Positions 21,844 to 30,666 of a stretch of 39,579 nucleotides of DNA are shown here, in pieces. The notes under the pieces were generated by a model. It made no database searches and had not been told where the DNA came from. It worked only from the letters and a program-made list of their open reading frames with translations. Made by a program: the position numbers and the translations under genes. The first letter of the stretch is position 1. Each line of letters begins with the position of its first letter. This stretch comes from DATIJJ01 sp035478255 (GTDB taxonomy: Bacteria; Pseudomonadota; Gammaproteobacteria; DSM-16500): contig DATIJV010000010.1 in NCBI GenBank assembly GCA_035478255.1, positions 1-39,579 on the forward strand, given 5' to 3'.

Positions 21844-23262
21844 TTATAATCGGCATTTGATAACAGGTTCAGGATTATTAGAATTAGAAACTCGCGTAAA
21901 TTTAATGATAAGGTCTTTATGCTGCGGAAATTTTTCAAGTAGTGTATCTCTGTCCGGTAAATGAAAATCTTCAAATCTAAAACCAGGCGCGACTGTGCAG
22001 CTAACTAAACAATACTTTGTTTTATCAGTTATTTCAGCAGAAAACAAGCTCCCGGCAGGAATCGTTATCTGAAGCGAAGCATCTGGATACAAAAGTGGAT
22101 CACCCAAAAGATGAGTAGTCAGTTTGCCCTGTTTATCTAGAACATTAATTATAATTGGGCAACCTTTATGAAAATTCCAGCCTTCACCTGATTCTAAGCT
22201 ATGCCAGGCTGAAAATTCGTCGCCTTCCAAAAGATAGTAAATAGAGGTTGCTGCATTTCGAGTTTCACCTTTGTAACGTGTACTATCTACAGATTTCACC
22301 AAATCATTTGATTCATAAATACGAGCATAATATCCACCCTCAGGATGAGGTTTTAAATTTAATCGTTGTTTAAGTTCTTTGGTTTCCTGTAAAGCTTCGA
22401 GGGTTATTCCTGAATTTTTTGAGGCAAGGAGACGATATTTTAATATTAGCGCGTCCAGTATTTTTAAAAGGGCTTTTGCTGCAGCTTCCGCACTTCCTTG
22501 AACATCAGATTCATGTACTTTATCATCGCTTCCATCATGATTGAGTTCATTACTAATTCCTCGAAGCACCAGTAGACGAGCGCCAAGCAGCCATCCCAGT
22601 AAATAAAGTGCTGAACTTTCCATATCAATGGAGTAAGGATTTTCATTTTTAATTTGGTTAAATAATTCTTTCGGTGCAGGAAAACTATTTGAGCTGACAG
22701 CGGTGCCTTTATGAACTGTCAGGCCAGAAAAATCTACGCTGCTCGCAATTTGAAGCAACTCTTCATTAGCGGAATAAATAGCTGGAAAAGGCTGATTTTT
22801 AAGAGGGTGAGTCAGGCAACTTTCAAACGGAGTATTTTTTAAATGTTTAAATATGCTTTGAATTTCAGCCTCAAACGCTTTTTCAACAATAACGACATCT
22901 CTAATTTTTAATTCGGGCCTGATGCCCCCAGCAGTTCCAGTAAATAAAATATATTCTGGAGAAAAATGGCAATAGACAAGAGTTACTACACTTGCGGCGA
23001 ATGATGTTCCCAAGCCGGTACAAGCGGTAAGAATTTTTTTTCCTTGATATTCATAAATTTTAAATTCAAGATCTTGAATTTTTATAATTTCGAATTTTGT
23101 TTTCTCGAATGTTTTATTAATAAAATATAGTTCTTCTGGCATGGCAGAAAAAATGGCGCAGAAAACTTTTTTCAAATGGGATTTAAAAAAACTAGAAGAA
23201 TGTATATAGGATTGATTGAGCTTTGTATTGCTGTCTTGATTCGCAAACATTATAGTTTCCAT
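21844..23262 (-). CDS. Nucleosidase-cupin fusion protein (PNP_UDP_1 + DUF985)
   Basis: Two domains are fused in 472 residues. Residues ~35-275 are of the purine nucleoside phosphorylase/MTA-SAH nucleosidase fold: FTGTAGG (107-113), IRDVVIVEKAF (120-130), and DMESSALY (213-220), which carries the ribose-binding Met-Glu. Residues ~298-455 are a DUF985 (cupin_5) domain: PHPEGGYY (305-312), SIYYLLEG, WHSLESGEGWNFHKG, and APGFRFEDF (425-433). The usual catalytic Asp region near 236 reads GISNELNHDGSDD, so the base specificity is open. It starts nine bases after a queuosine-precursor transporter gene, and a role in releasing a 7-deazaguanine base from a nucleoside is an attractive inference. Confidence 0.85.
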   Translation of the reverse strand: METIMFANQDSNTKLNQSYIHSSSFFKSHLKKVFCAIFSAMPEELYFINKTFEKTKFEIIKIQDLEFKIYEYQGKKILTACTGLGTSFAASVVTLVYCHFSPEYILFTGTAGGIRPELKIRDVVIVEKAFEAEIQSIFKHLKNTPFESCLTHPLKNQPFPAIYSANEELLQIASSVDFSGLTVHKGTAVSSNSFPAPKELFNQIKNENPYSIDMESSALYLLGWLLGARLLVLRGISNELNHDGSDDKVHESDVQGSAEAAAKALLKILDALILKYRLLASKNSGITLEALQETKELKQRLNLKPHPEGGYYARIYESNDLVKSVDSTRYKGETRNAATSIYYLLEGDEFSAWHSLESGEGWNFHKGCPIIINVLDKQGKLTTHLLGDPLLYPDASLQITIPAGSLFSAEITDKTKYCLVSCTVAPGFRFEDFHLPDRDTLLEKFPQHKDLIIKFTRVSNSNNPEPVIKCRL

Positions 23263-23271
23263 AAATTTGAA

Positions 23272-23970
23272 TTATTTGAAGAAAAACGGATTGAAATTTG
23301 TATTGTAATCATAAACGTCAACATTTTCGCTGCGCTTTAAGAAAGTAGCTGTTAACGCTGCTGGCACAACTAATATAAAAGCGTAGGAAATTTCACAGGC
23401 ATATGTTGATTTGAACATTATCCAACTTTTTATTAGATTGATCTCTTCTCCAGAAAAACCGACCACGACAATTATTGCAACTAAAAGAAAACCACTCACC
23501 ATGGTAGATAAAATACTTCTTAACCAAAATAATTTTCCTTCCATAGGTATTTTTAATTTAGAGACCAAGTATACATTCATAAAATTACTAACAATATTTG
23601 CCGCGGTGCCAGCAAGTATAAATCTAAAAATAGAGCCGAAAACGGTAAAATAAGCGTTATTTTCGTTCCAAAAAAGAGGGCTGGGAAGATGTATTGCTAT
23701 TGTTACTAATAAAGCAAAAACAAATTGTAAGAATAAACTTAACCAAATTAATTTTCTTGCCATGTTATAACCGTATACTTCAGTGATAATGTCCCCAAGA
23801 GCATATGTGATTGGAAAAATAAAAGTTGCTCCTGAGTTGATTTCAAATAATTTGTTTATTGAAACCATTTTATAAGCCATGCAAACCGCTGCTAAGTCAA
23901 TGGTAATAAATAGCATTGCTAAAAGAATGATGTATTTATATGGTATTATTTTGGGTGCTCGAGATTGCAT
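23272..23970 (-). CDS. Queuosine precursor transporter (YhhQ/DUF165 family)
   Basis: The 232-residue inner-membrane protein has about six to seven membrane helices and the family signature FPITYALGDIITEVYGYNMARK (positions ~52-73), followed by the helices LIWLSLFLQFVFALLV and, later, FRFILAGTAANIVSNFMNVYLV and LWLRSILSTM. Members import preQ0, preQ1 or queuine-type bases for tRNA modification. It is followed nine bases later by the nucleosidase-cupin fusion, and the two form a small operon. No queC/D/E/F or tgt lies in this window. Assignment to the family is strong; the exact substrate is unknown. Confidence 0.88.
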   Translation of the reverse strand: MQSRAPKIIPYKYIILLAMLFITIDLAAVCMAYKMVSINKLFEINSGATFIFPITYALGDIITEVYGYNMARKLIWLSLFLQFVFALLVTIAIHLPSPLFWNENNAYFTVFGSIFRFILAGTAANIVSNFMNVYLVSKLKIPMEGKLFWLRSILSTMVSGFLLVAIIVVVGFSGEEINLIKSWIMFKSTYACEISYAFILVVPAALTATFLKRSENVDVYDYNTNFNPFFFK

Positions 23971-24031
23971 TTTTTTCTCCGAAAGTGAGTTTAAAATATA
24001 TTTACAATTTCAATTTCGCGCTATCGACTAA

Positions 24032-24703
24032 TTAATGATGCGCACTAAATTTAGAATCTCCGAAATCTATAAATCCAAATTTTATTGCTTCTGTAGGATG
24101 AAATTTTTCCAGTAATTCATTATCAGCTAATAAAGAAGATAATGATTTTTCATGCCCTTCTCTTTTTCCTAAGATAGTAAATACAATAGTAGTACAATTT
24201 TTTTTATGAGTGGTTTTTGAAGCAACCAATTTGCATGGATATTTGTTTTCTCTGACGGCCAAATCAAGATAATTTTCTTCGTCAATTGAATTATTAGTGC
24301 AAGAGTTGATCAAACATATATCTGTGAAATATTTACTTGGATAAATATCATGAATAGAGTTAAGCATGATGTTTTTAATTTGGTAAAATTTTTGCTCTTG
24401 TTCAGATTTATCTAGTGATAAAATGATATCTTTAAACGCAATAATTCCTAATTTTACTGCATCTGCAGAATGAAATTTTTCTATTAATTTTTTATTATTC
24501 AGTAATTGTTGTAATAGGATTTCGCTATTATTCTGTTGACCACGAATTTTATACAATATGATTGTTTCTTGAGAGTCAATTTTTTCTCCGATTAATCTAC
24601 ATGGATATACATTTTTAGCGAGGATCGATTTGAAATAGTATAAACTATTTATAAAATGCTTAATTCTTACCATGAAATTTTTTATTTTTTCCATAAAACT
24701 CAT
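24032..24703 (-). CDS. Unrecognised 223-residue protein with two ~65-residue repeats
   Basis: No known family is recognised. After a basic N-terminal segment (~1-31), the protein contains a tandem duplication: YPCRLIGEKIDSQETIILYK through KFHSADAVKLGIIAFKD (about 33-95), and YPCKLVASKTTHKKNCTTIV through KFHPTEAIKFGFIDFGD (about 155-218). Both start with Y-P-C-(R/K)-L and share L-(L/A)-x-N-(K/E)-L-(I/L)-E-K-F-H-x-(A/T)-(D/E)-A-(V/I)-K. A charged linker separates them. The ATG directly follows the repressor stop codon, with GGAG inside the repressor gene, so the two are translated together. It is the cargo gene of repressor module 2, where module 1 has thioesterase-unknown-SDR. Confidence 0.75.
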   Translation of the reverse strand: MSFMEKIKNFMVRIKHFINSLYYFKSILAKNVYPCRLIGEKIDSQETIILYKIRGQQNNSEILLQQLLNNKKLIEKFHSADAVKLGIIAFKDIILSLDKSEQEQKFYQIKNIMLNSIHDIYPSKYFTDICLINSCTNNSIDEENYLDLAVRENKYPCKLVASKTTHKKNCTTIVFTILGKREGHEKSLSSLLADNELLEKFHPTEAIKFGFIDFGDSKFSAHH

Positions 24704-25342
24704 TTAAGTGCTCCATCTAGCCTCTTTGCAAACGCCCAAAATAATATCTGAGTCCTTTAATAAAATATCTTTATATAGATTAGTGTTGTGTGCTCTTAAT
24801 GTCTTAGAATTATCGGCAATATCAAGCTGTCTAAATACAAAAAAATTTTCATTGTTTAAATAGACCAATACAAATCGATTGTTTTTTTGTGTTTTATGAA
24901 TATCTATTGTTGGATCAATAATTACGATTGTGTTTAATTCAAACCTAGGGGCCATTGCTATATCGTTTAAAATTATTCCAAAAGAATTTAAATTAATCTC
25001 TTCACTTATGGGCAATTGTTGAGTAGATTTGCTAATATCGATTTTTTTATTTTCAATTTCTTTTTCTTTTATTTGATCAAATGTAAGAATAGGTATAGTT
25101 CGTTTATTTTGTTTGGTTGAAGATAAGTCTGGAATTACACCTTTTCCTGTGGCAAGCCATGAAACATCTATGTTTAATGCTTCTGCTATTTCAAAGGTAA
25201 ATTTTGATTTTTGCGCTTTACCTTGACAGAGATATTGAATAACCTGAGGCTTCACTCTAATTTTATTGGCTAACTCAGTTTGAGATATGCCTAAAAATTT
25301 CAGGGTAAATCGTAATCTCTCTGATAGGTTTTTATTTTCCAT
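24704..25342 (-). CDS. Phage-type repressor, HTH (Xre) plus S24-like domain lacking the catalytic residues
   Basis: The 212-residue protein has an Xre helix-turn-helix (about 7-60: GISQTELANKIRVKPQVIQY), a linker, and an S24-like domain (about 115-210). The nucleophile position of the usual G-D-S-M is replaced (NDIAMAPRF, 126-134), and the Lys region reads FVFRQL (168-173). It therefore should not undergo RecA-stimulated cleavage and may respond to another signal. It is divergent from the 151-residue protein at 25624 and cotranscribed with the repeat protein at 24032. It is related in design, but not closely in sequence, to the repressor at 10090. Confidence 0.85.
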   Translation of the reverse strand: MENKNLSERLRFTLKFLGISQTELANKIRVKPQVIQYLCQGKAQKSKFTFEIAEALNIDVSWLATGKGVIPDLSSTKQNKRTIPILTFDQIKEKEIENKKIDISKSTQQLPISEEINLNSFGIILNDIAMAPRFELNTIVIIDPTIDIHKTQKNNRFVLVYLNNENFFVFRQLDIADNSKTLRAHNTNLYKDILLKDSDIILGVCKEARWST

Positions 25343-25403
25343 TGTTATTTGGCCGCATGATTTTTAAAGCCACAGCATCATAAATAAAAAAAATACTTTA
25401 AAC

Positions 25404-25481
25404 AACAAATTTTGATTCGATATTATTAAAAAAATTAAATAACAAAAATTTGTTTGACAAAAACAAAAATACTTGTAAAAT
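25404..25481 (+). promoter_or_regulatory. Promoter and inverted repeat of repressor module 2
   Basis: TTGACA (25454-25459), a 16-base spacer and TAAAAT (25476-25481) form the promoter for the gene at 25624, giving a ~135-base leader. An inverted repeat AACAAATTTT (25404-25413) / AAAATTTGTT (25445-25454) ends exactly at the -35, and is a likely operator for the divergent repressor. Confidence 0.55.
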
Positions 25482-25623
25482 TAGCCTTCTAAGTATGTAT
25501 TCTTTATAGTTATTAGAGAATGGGGTCGATTTTATTCAGATTTTTTGCGATTCCTAAATACCTGCCTAAAAAATCAAAATTTTTAATATCTGCTGTTAAA
25601 CTATTTTATTATGAGGAAATGGA

Positions 25624-26079
25624 ATGCCTATCAAAAATCTGTTGAATTGTTTTTTTCGAGACAAGTTACAAAAACTTTCTCTGGCAGAACGTTTTTTGTT
25701 TGAAGCAAATATGCTTATGCGTATTTCAAATAAGCTTTATGAAATATTGAGGAATCAATACAAAGAATATTATGTGCTGTTAAAAGGTGAAAACAATAAT
25801 GAGGAAAATGATATGATTGAAACTAATTTGCTAAAATTTCAAGTAAGCGATATTTTATCTACGAATGAATACACATTGGAAGGGATAGCCAATTTTGCTC
25901 GTATGCCAATTGATGTAATAGTTGAGTTTGTTTCTGGTATTAACACAAATCCTTCATTGAAGCTAGCAGCAAGAATAATTAATCTGCATAGTGAGGTAAG
26001 ACGTGAACTTTATAAAGATATAATTAAAAAGCTGCTTAATGAACCTGATATTGATCTAACTAAAAAAGAAGTAAAATAA
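25624..26079 (+). CDS. 151-residue helical protein paired with the S24-type repressor (copy 2)
   Basis: This is homologous to the protein at 10889-11344, with the same length, and shares DILSTNEYTLEGIANFARMP and RRELYKDIIKKL with it. The C-terminal ends differ (DLTKKEVK here versus MDFTLL). An AGGA lies just before the ATG. As in copy 1 it is transcribed divergently from an HTH-S24 repressor. Its function is unknown; an anti-repressor or switch partner is inferred from position only. Confidence 0.8.
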   Translation: MPIKNLLNCFFRDKLQKLSLAERFLFEANMLMRISNKLYEILRNQYKEYYVLLKGENNNEENDMIETNLLKFQVSDILSTNEYTLEGIANFARMPIDVIVEFVSGINTNPSLKLAARIINLHSEVRRELYKDIIKKLLNEPDIDLTKKEVK

Positions 26080-26167
26080 AGAGATATATACCTCTAAAGG
26101 TCGATGCAATATGAGATGCTAAAAAACCTAAAACTCATCTGCGAGAGGTATACCTCTATCGTGCTTT

Positions 26168-26235
26168 AAAATGCGATTTTTCTCAATCAGAACATTTCAA
26201 TTTCTCGGAATCTGAATGTTAAAATCTCGCATTTT
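26168..26235. repeat. Nested inverted repeat between convergent genes
   Basis: AAAATGCGA (26168-26176) pairs with TCGCATTTT (26227-26235), enclosing CAGAACATT / GAATGTT-like inner arms. It may terminate transcripts from both the 151-residue gene and the S9 peptidase gene. A further short palindrome, AGAGGTATACCTCT, lies at about 26136-26149. Confidence 0.45.
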
Positions 26236-26295
26236 GAGTGCGGTGATTATTTTCAAAATTAAAAGTAAATTTTAATGAATCTAAGCGTAAAAACA

Positions 26296-28290
26296 TCATA
26301 CACGTTTTAACCATTCCTGAATTTCTTTTATGTCTTCATAAATAATATTTACATCATCAGGCACATGTTCTGTATTCGGCGCAATTAACATTTTCACCGG
26401 CTTTTTTTGCAATTCTAAAGCCGTATAAAGTTCTTGACCTTGTGATAAAGGAACACGATCGTCTTTTTCTCCATGTAAAATCAACAAAGGAGTTGTAATA
26501 TTTTTCACATAAGAAATAGGAGATCGTTCAAAATATAATTTACTATTACTCCAGAATGCACCACCTAAATATTGTGTCAGGTAAAAAGGAATATCAGTTG
26601 TTCCTGAAAATGAAATGAGATCAGTTAAACCGTCTCCATCAATTGCAGCTTTAAAACGCGATGTTTGCGTGATAGCCCACGCTGTTAAATAACCACCATA
26701 ACTCCAGCCAAAAATAGCTAAACGACCAGGATCAGCAATGTTTTTCTGAATTAAATAATCAACACCTGACATTACATCTCTATAATCGCCTCCGCCAAAA
26801 TCTTTAAAATTTGCAGTCCGAAAATTTTTGCCATAACCTGTGCTGCCGCGAGGGTTCGGTTGAAAAATAATAAATCCTTCATCCATGATAGGCGCGAAAC
26901 AGTCTGGAACAAAAGATTCTCCATACTCTTCACATCCACCTAAATAACGTTTTGGCCATACTCCTGCAGGGCCGCCATGCACCATCACCAAGAGAGGATA
27001 TTTTTTTCTCGGATCATAATCAGAAGGCGTAATTAATAAACCTTCAATTTGCAAATTATCATTGGATTTCCAGGAAATTGTTTTGACATCGCCTATATTC
27101 TTAAGAATGTCGGTTTGTACATGACTCACTGGACTTAAATTAAAATTTTCAACTGAACTGATAAATGCTTCCGGCGGTTCTTTTATCGTTTCAAAAGAAA
27201 AACCTAAAATAGAATGATCTTGATTTAAAGTGATAGTCAGTGGATCAAGATATCCATCAAGATTGGATAATTGTTTTGTGGAAATGCGTGAATCAAGATC
27301 CAATGCATATAACTGAAAACCCTGAGATTTTGCAGGCTCTAATATTAAAATTTTATTATTCTCTTTATTCCAGCCTAGCATCAGAGGATTTTCATTTGCT
27401 GAATTTGCCAAACAATGAGTTGTTAAATTATTTGTGTCTATCACGCAAATATTTCCATACACAGCAGAATTATTGGTTAATTTTGCAGGATCAGCTGGGT
27501 GTGAGGAAAAAGCAATCCATTTTCCATCAGAAGAATATAAAGGCTGATTAGCAGAATCAACATACGGAATCGGTGTGGCTGTGTGACTGGAAAGATTAAT
27601 AATTGCCATTTTGCTTTGGCCAGAATAATCCGCTCCCGCGCGAGCTTGATAAGCAAATACGATTGATTTCCCATCAGGAGAAAAATCAAATCCTGAGTCG
27701 AGCGTGCCAGGAAAAGTTTGCGTAATGCTGATTTTGTCAGAGGTGAGTGGAGAAATTTTATGAGAGCCAGAGGAAATTAAATAAATTCGTGAATTTACAT
27801 AATCTTTTGCTGCATTAATTAAAGAGAATTCTGGTTTTTGTTTTTTATCTGTTCCTACAAATGCGATATATTTTCCATCAGGCGACCATTTGAATGCAGA
27901 AATTTCATTAAACTCAAACCATTTTTCAGAATCACTTTGAGTCAAATAATTTTGCCAAACACTTTGTGAATTTTTTTCTTTGACTAAATAAATCAGTTTC
28001 TTGCTGTCAGGAGACCAAACTGGTAGGGATGCATGTTGATTTTTAGGAGTTAATAATTGTATTTTACCATTTTCATTTTTTAAATAAAGAGAAGATTGCC
28101 ATTTTTTTCCTGTCTTGGTGTCTTCTACTTGCATGACAGTAAAGACTACTTTTTTGCCATCAGGCGATGCAATAACGGAACCTATGCGTTTGAATGAGAA
28201 GACATCGTCTATGGAAGAATGTGTGCTTGTTTCGGCCAATGCCGAATTGTAAAGAAATAAAGTTATAACAAGTAAAAAAAATTTTTTCAT
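26296..28290 (-). CDS. Secreted prolyl oligopeptidase-family (S9) peptidase
   Basis: The 664-residue protein has a signal peptide (MKKFFLLVITLFLYNSALA), a seven-blade-type propeller with repeated S-P-D-G-K motifs (for example ASPDGKKVVF, WSPDGKYIAF, FSPDGKSIVF), and a C-terminal alpha/beta hydrolase domain. The triad is Ser530 (FGWSYGGYL), Asp610 (HGEKDDRVP) and His642 (NTEHVPDD). These enzymes cleave short peptides, often at dipeptide or acyl-amino N-termini, probably in the periplasm. All active-site residues are present. It is separated by 86 bases from the glycan operon, with a TAAGTATTCGGT repeat end between them, so it is probably transcribed separately. Confidence 0.93.
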   Translation of the reverse strand: MKKFFLLVITLFLYNSALAETSTHSSIDDVFSFKRIGSVIASPDGKKVVFTVMQVEDTKTGKKWQSSLYLKNENGKIQLLTPKNQHASLPVWSPDSKKLIYLVKEKNSQSVWQNYLTQSDSEKWFEFNEISAFKWSPDGKYIAFVGTDKKQKPEFSLINAAKDYVNSRIYLISSGSHKISPLTSDKISITQTFPGTLDSGFDFSPDGKSIVFAYQARAGADYSGQSKMAIINLSSHTATPIPYVDSANQPLYSSDGKWIAFSSHPADPAKLTNNSAVYGNICVIDTNNLTTHCLANSANENPLMLGWNKENNKILILEPAKSQGFQLYALDLDSRISTKQLSNLDGYLDPLTITLNQDHSILGFSFETIKEPPEAFISSVENFNLSPVSHVQTDILKNIGDVKTISWKSNDNLQIEGLLITPSDYDPRKKYPLLVMVHGGPAGVWPKRYLGGCEEYGESFVPDCFAPIMDEGFIIFQPNPRGSTGYGKNFRTANFKDFGGGDYRDVMSGVDYLIQKNIADPGRLAIFGWSYGGYLTAWAITQTSRFKAAIDGDGLTDLISFSGTTDIPFYLTQYLGGAFWSNSKLYFERSPISYVKNITTPLLILHGEKDDRVPLSQGQELYTALELQKKPVKMLIAPNTEHVPDDVNIIYEDIKEIQEWLKRV

Positions 28291-28309
28291 AAAATCCTGT
28301 AAAAAATGT

Positions 28310-28324
28310 GTAAGTATTCGGTAA
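28310..28324. repeat. Single TAAGTATTCGGT repeat end
   Basis: GTAAGTATTCGGTAA matches the ends of the elements at 35057 and 39491. Only one end is seen here, so it is a solitary end or decayed copy. Confidence 0.45.
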
Positions 28325-28376
28325 TATAAAAGTATTTTTATAAAGAAAAATTACAGTTTTTGCCTGCCCCGCAAGC

Positions 28377-29933
28377 CTATTCTGGATTGCTTCTCCGATA
28401 TATATTAAAATTATCCACTGTCTGGAGAAATTGATAAGATTTCCAGACTTCTTGAAAACTTTTGTCCTGATTAAAAAAAGCAAGAAAATCAAATTTATTT
28501 TTGTGAAAAATCCCGATTTTTGTATCAACAAAAACCAGATAAGGTTTTTCATTTTTCAATTCAGATACGACTTGATTAAAGAAATATTTTTTTTCGTTCA
28601 TAAGATTTTTGGGTTGAATATTCAATGCAAGCTGTTCTTTTTTTACTATTCCGGGTATCCACCACAAATTAAAAAATTGCGATGATAACTTTAAATTTAA
28701 ATAGTTAGACAAGCTATACTGTAAATAACAATTAGAACAAATAAAATAACTCGTAACCGGGGTTGGATATTTCTTCAAAAATTTTGCCAAATCATTATGT
28801 GTTTGTTTTTGTTTAAATTGAAAGGCATTTTGAATTGTAGAGTAAGTGTTAGATATGGGATAGTAAAAAATTAAAAAACCACTGAGCAATCCAATTGCAA
28901 TATTATGATAAGAAGATCGTTTTTTTTCGTAAATAAAGTAAGATGACATGTTAAGAGTAAAAACTAATATACAAAGTAGAATTGCTTGGCCAACTGCAGG
29001 AAGAATGCGGTAATAATAAGATGACTGCTGACTGAAATACATGATCAGTGAACCAATTAATGTTAATAATAAGATCTTGCTAAATTCGGGGTAGTCACTT
29101 TTTTTATGCGCAATTCCATAAAAAATAATTGAGAAAAAACTAAATAAAACGCCTGGAGTTGAAAAAATAATAAAAAGAGTATAATCAATATTACCATTTT
29201 CTCCATAATATAAGTCATAAAACATGGGAAGATATAGATGAAAAAAATCCGGGAAAAAAATATATAACGAAGCAGTATAAAAAAATGAAATGGCCAATAT
29301 AGCTATAGACTCAATGCGTATCCAGGATAATATTTTTCTTTTATTAAAAAGTATATATAATTCTACTAATGCAAAATTAATTAAGAAAAATGGCTTAATG
29401 GAAAATCCAATGCCTGCAAATAATCCGATAAAAAGAGCCAAATAGAAATTAATTTTTTCGTTTTTTAATCGTAACGTGGCTAAGCAAAAATAAGGAAATG
29501 TCATTATCACCATGAAATGTTCGCGTTGTCCAAATTGATGCATAGGCAAAATCAGAAAAACTAAAGTAAGAGAGATAAATAAACAATAAAATAAATGATT
29601 GTCTTTTTCTAAAAATATATTTCTCAGTAAGGGATAACTGATCATTAATGAAATCAATGCGAATAAAAAAACTGTAATGTTCAATGCCCATATGGTATTG
29701 ACCATAAAATTTTTACTGATAAGAATAGGCAGCATGTATAGATGCAGGATGGTGGGCGTTGCAAAAAAAATATTTTTTAAATATGAGCCGCTAGCTAAAG
29801 AACGTTCTGATACATATAATAAAAAACTGACATCCCAATTAATTAGCATGTGTGCCTGAAAGATGGCTGCCAGTATAAAGATGCAAGCGACGACTGCCCA
29901 GCAATAAATAGAGCTTTTTTTAATAATATGCAT
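28377..29933 (-). CDS. Polytopic membrane protein, probable GT-C-type glycosyltransferase
   Basis: The 518-residue protein has about eleven to twelve membrane helices and a soluble C-terminal part (about 390-518). Near the first helix it has NWDVSFLLYVSERSL, an Asp in the position of the conserved acidic residue of GT-C glycosyltransferases (GT39/ArnT-like), followed by LHLYMLPILI. GT-C enzymes use polyprenyl-phosphate sugars at the periplasmic side. I cannot name the donor or acceptor. It is the last gene of the tight glycan operon, four bases after the WbqC-like gene. A non-enzymatic O-antigen ligase-like role cannot be excluded. Confidence 0.7.
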   Translation of the reverse strand: MHIIKKSSIYCWAVVACIFILAAIFQAHMLINWDVSFLLYVSERSLASGSYLKNIFFATPTILHLYMLPILISKNFMVNTIWALNITVFLFALISLMISYPLLRNIFLEKDNHLFYCLFISLTLVFLILPMHQFGQREHFMVIMTFPYFCLATLRLKNEKINFYLALFIGLFAGIGFSIKPFFLINFALVELYILFNKRKILSWIRIESIAILAISFFYTASLYIFFPDFFHLYLPMFYDLYYGENGNIDYTLFIIFSTPGVLFSFFSIIFYGIAHKKSDYPEFSKILLLTLIGSLIMYFSQQSSYYYRILPAVGQAILLCILVFTLNMSSYFIYEKKRSSYHNIAIGLLSGFLIFYYPISNTYSTIQNAFQFKQKQTHNDLAKFLKKYPTPVTSYFICSNCYLQYSLSNYLNLKLSSQFFNLWWIPGIVKKEQLALNIQPKNLMNEKKYFFNQVVSELKNEKPYLVFVDTKIGIFHKNKFDFLAFFNQDKSFQEVWKSYQFLQTVDNFNIYRRSNPE

Positions 29934-29937
29934 TTAG

Positions 29938-30666
29938 TCATTCCTTACATTCAGTGAGAGGTATATTTTCAAATCGCCATTCCCAAATATAATAAGAACT
30001 TTTTTTCCCGCAGTGAAATAAAACATCAAGAATAGAAACAAAATGTTCAAATGGCGGATAGAGTTGAGAATATTCAGGATATCCATCATAATTTTTATAT
30101 TGAATTTCAATTCCGGCGCTTTGAAAATAATTTTTATCAAGATAAGATTTCCCAGCAGGGCCAGATAAATAATATTTAGCATTGACCATTTTCAATATTT
30201 CTACCAAGCGTTCTGTTTTATTTCCAGAAACTGAAAATTCTCTCGAATCCATAAATTGAGTGTTTATGCCAAGAAATTCTTTCGCAATATGACGAATTAA
30301 AAATTGGTTTAATTCAGAAAGATTATTCCAGGATTTTTCTAAATAACAATACTGAAAAAAATCGTAATATTGTTTAAAACAATCTGCTTTTTGATAAGCG
30401 TGAAGCAGTGTTTTCCAGTGTTTTTTTGTCCACAGAGTATCAAAAATAGGGACATCGCAAATCAATCGATTCAAGTCGGTGCCGGTTGGAATAGTGAGCC
30501 ATTGCGTCCCAGAAGGCGTTTTAATTTTATTACGATTGCGCCAGTCATTTTTAGTGTATTGCACATCATCGTAAAAAACAAATAAATCTACATCATGAAT
30601 AATATCGAAATATCCTTTCCAGGGAATATAATTGGATTGAAGAATGGCGACTTTTTCATACTGCAT
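29938..30666 (-). CDS. WbqC-family protein
   Basis: The start VAILQSNYIPWKGYFDIIHD, then DLFVFYDDVQYTKNDWRNRN and WLTIPTG are the conserved blocks of the WbqC family, which occurs in surface-glycan clusters with aminotransferases of dTDP-sugars. The biochemical role of most members is unsettled; some are thought to transfer amino acids or acyl groups onto amino sugars. Length (242) is normal. It overlaps the NeuD-type gene by 11 bases, so translation is coupled. Confidence 0.88.
   Translation of the reverse strand: MQYEKVAILQSNYIPWKGYFDIIHDVDLFVFYDDVQYTKNDWRNRNKIKTPSGTQWLTIPTGTDLNRLICDVPIFDTLWTKKHWKTLLHAYQKADCFKQYYDFFQYCYLEKSWNNLSELNQFLIRHIAKEFLGINTQFMDSREFSVSGNKTERLVEILKMVNAKYYLSGPAGKSYLDKNYFQSAGIEIQYKNYDGYPEYSQLYPPFEHFVSILDVLFHCGKKSSYYIWEWRFENIPLTECKE

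Noticed and set aside
23411..23653. Plus-strand frames inside the transporter, SDR, peptidase and glycan genes
   Set aside because: They run opposite to strongly supported genes, have no recognisable motifs and no suitable ribosome sites.
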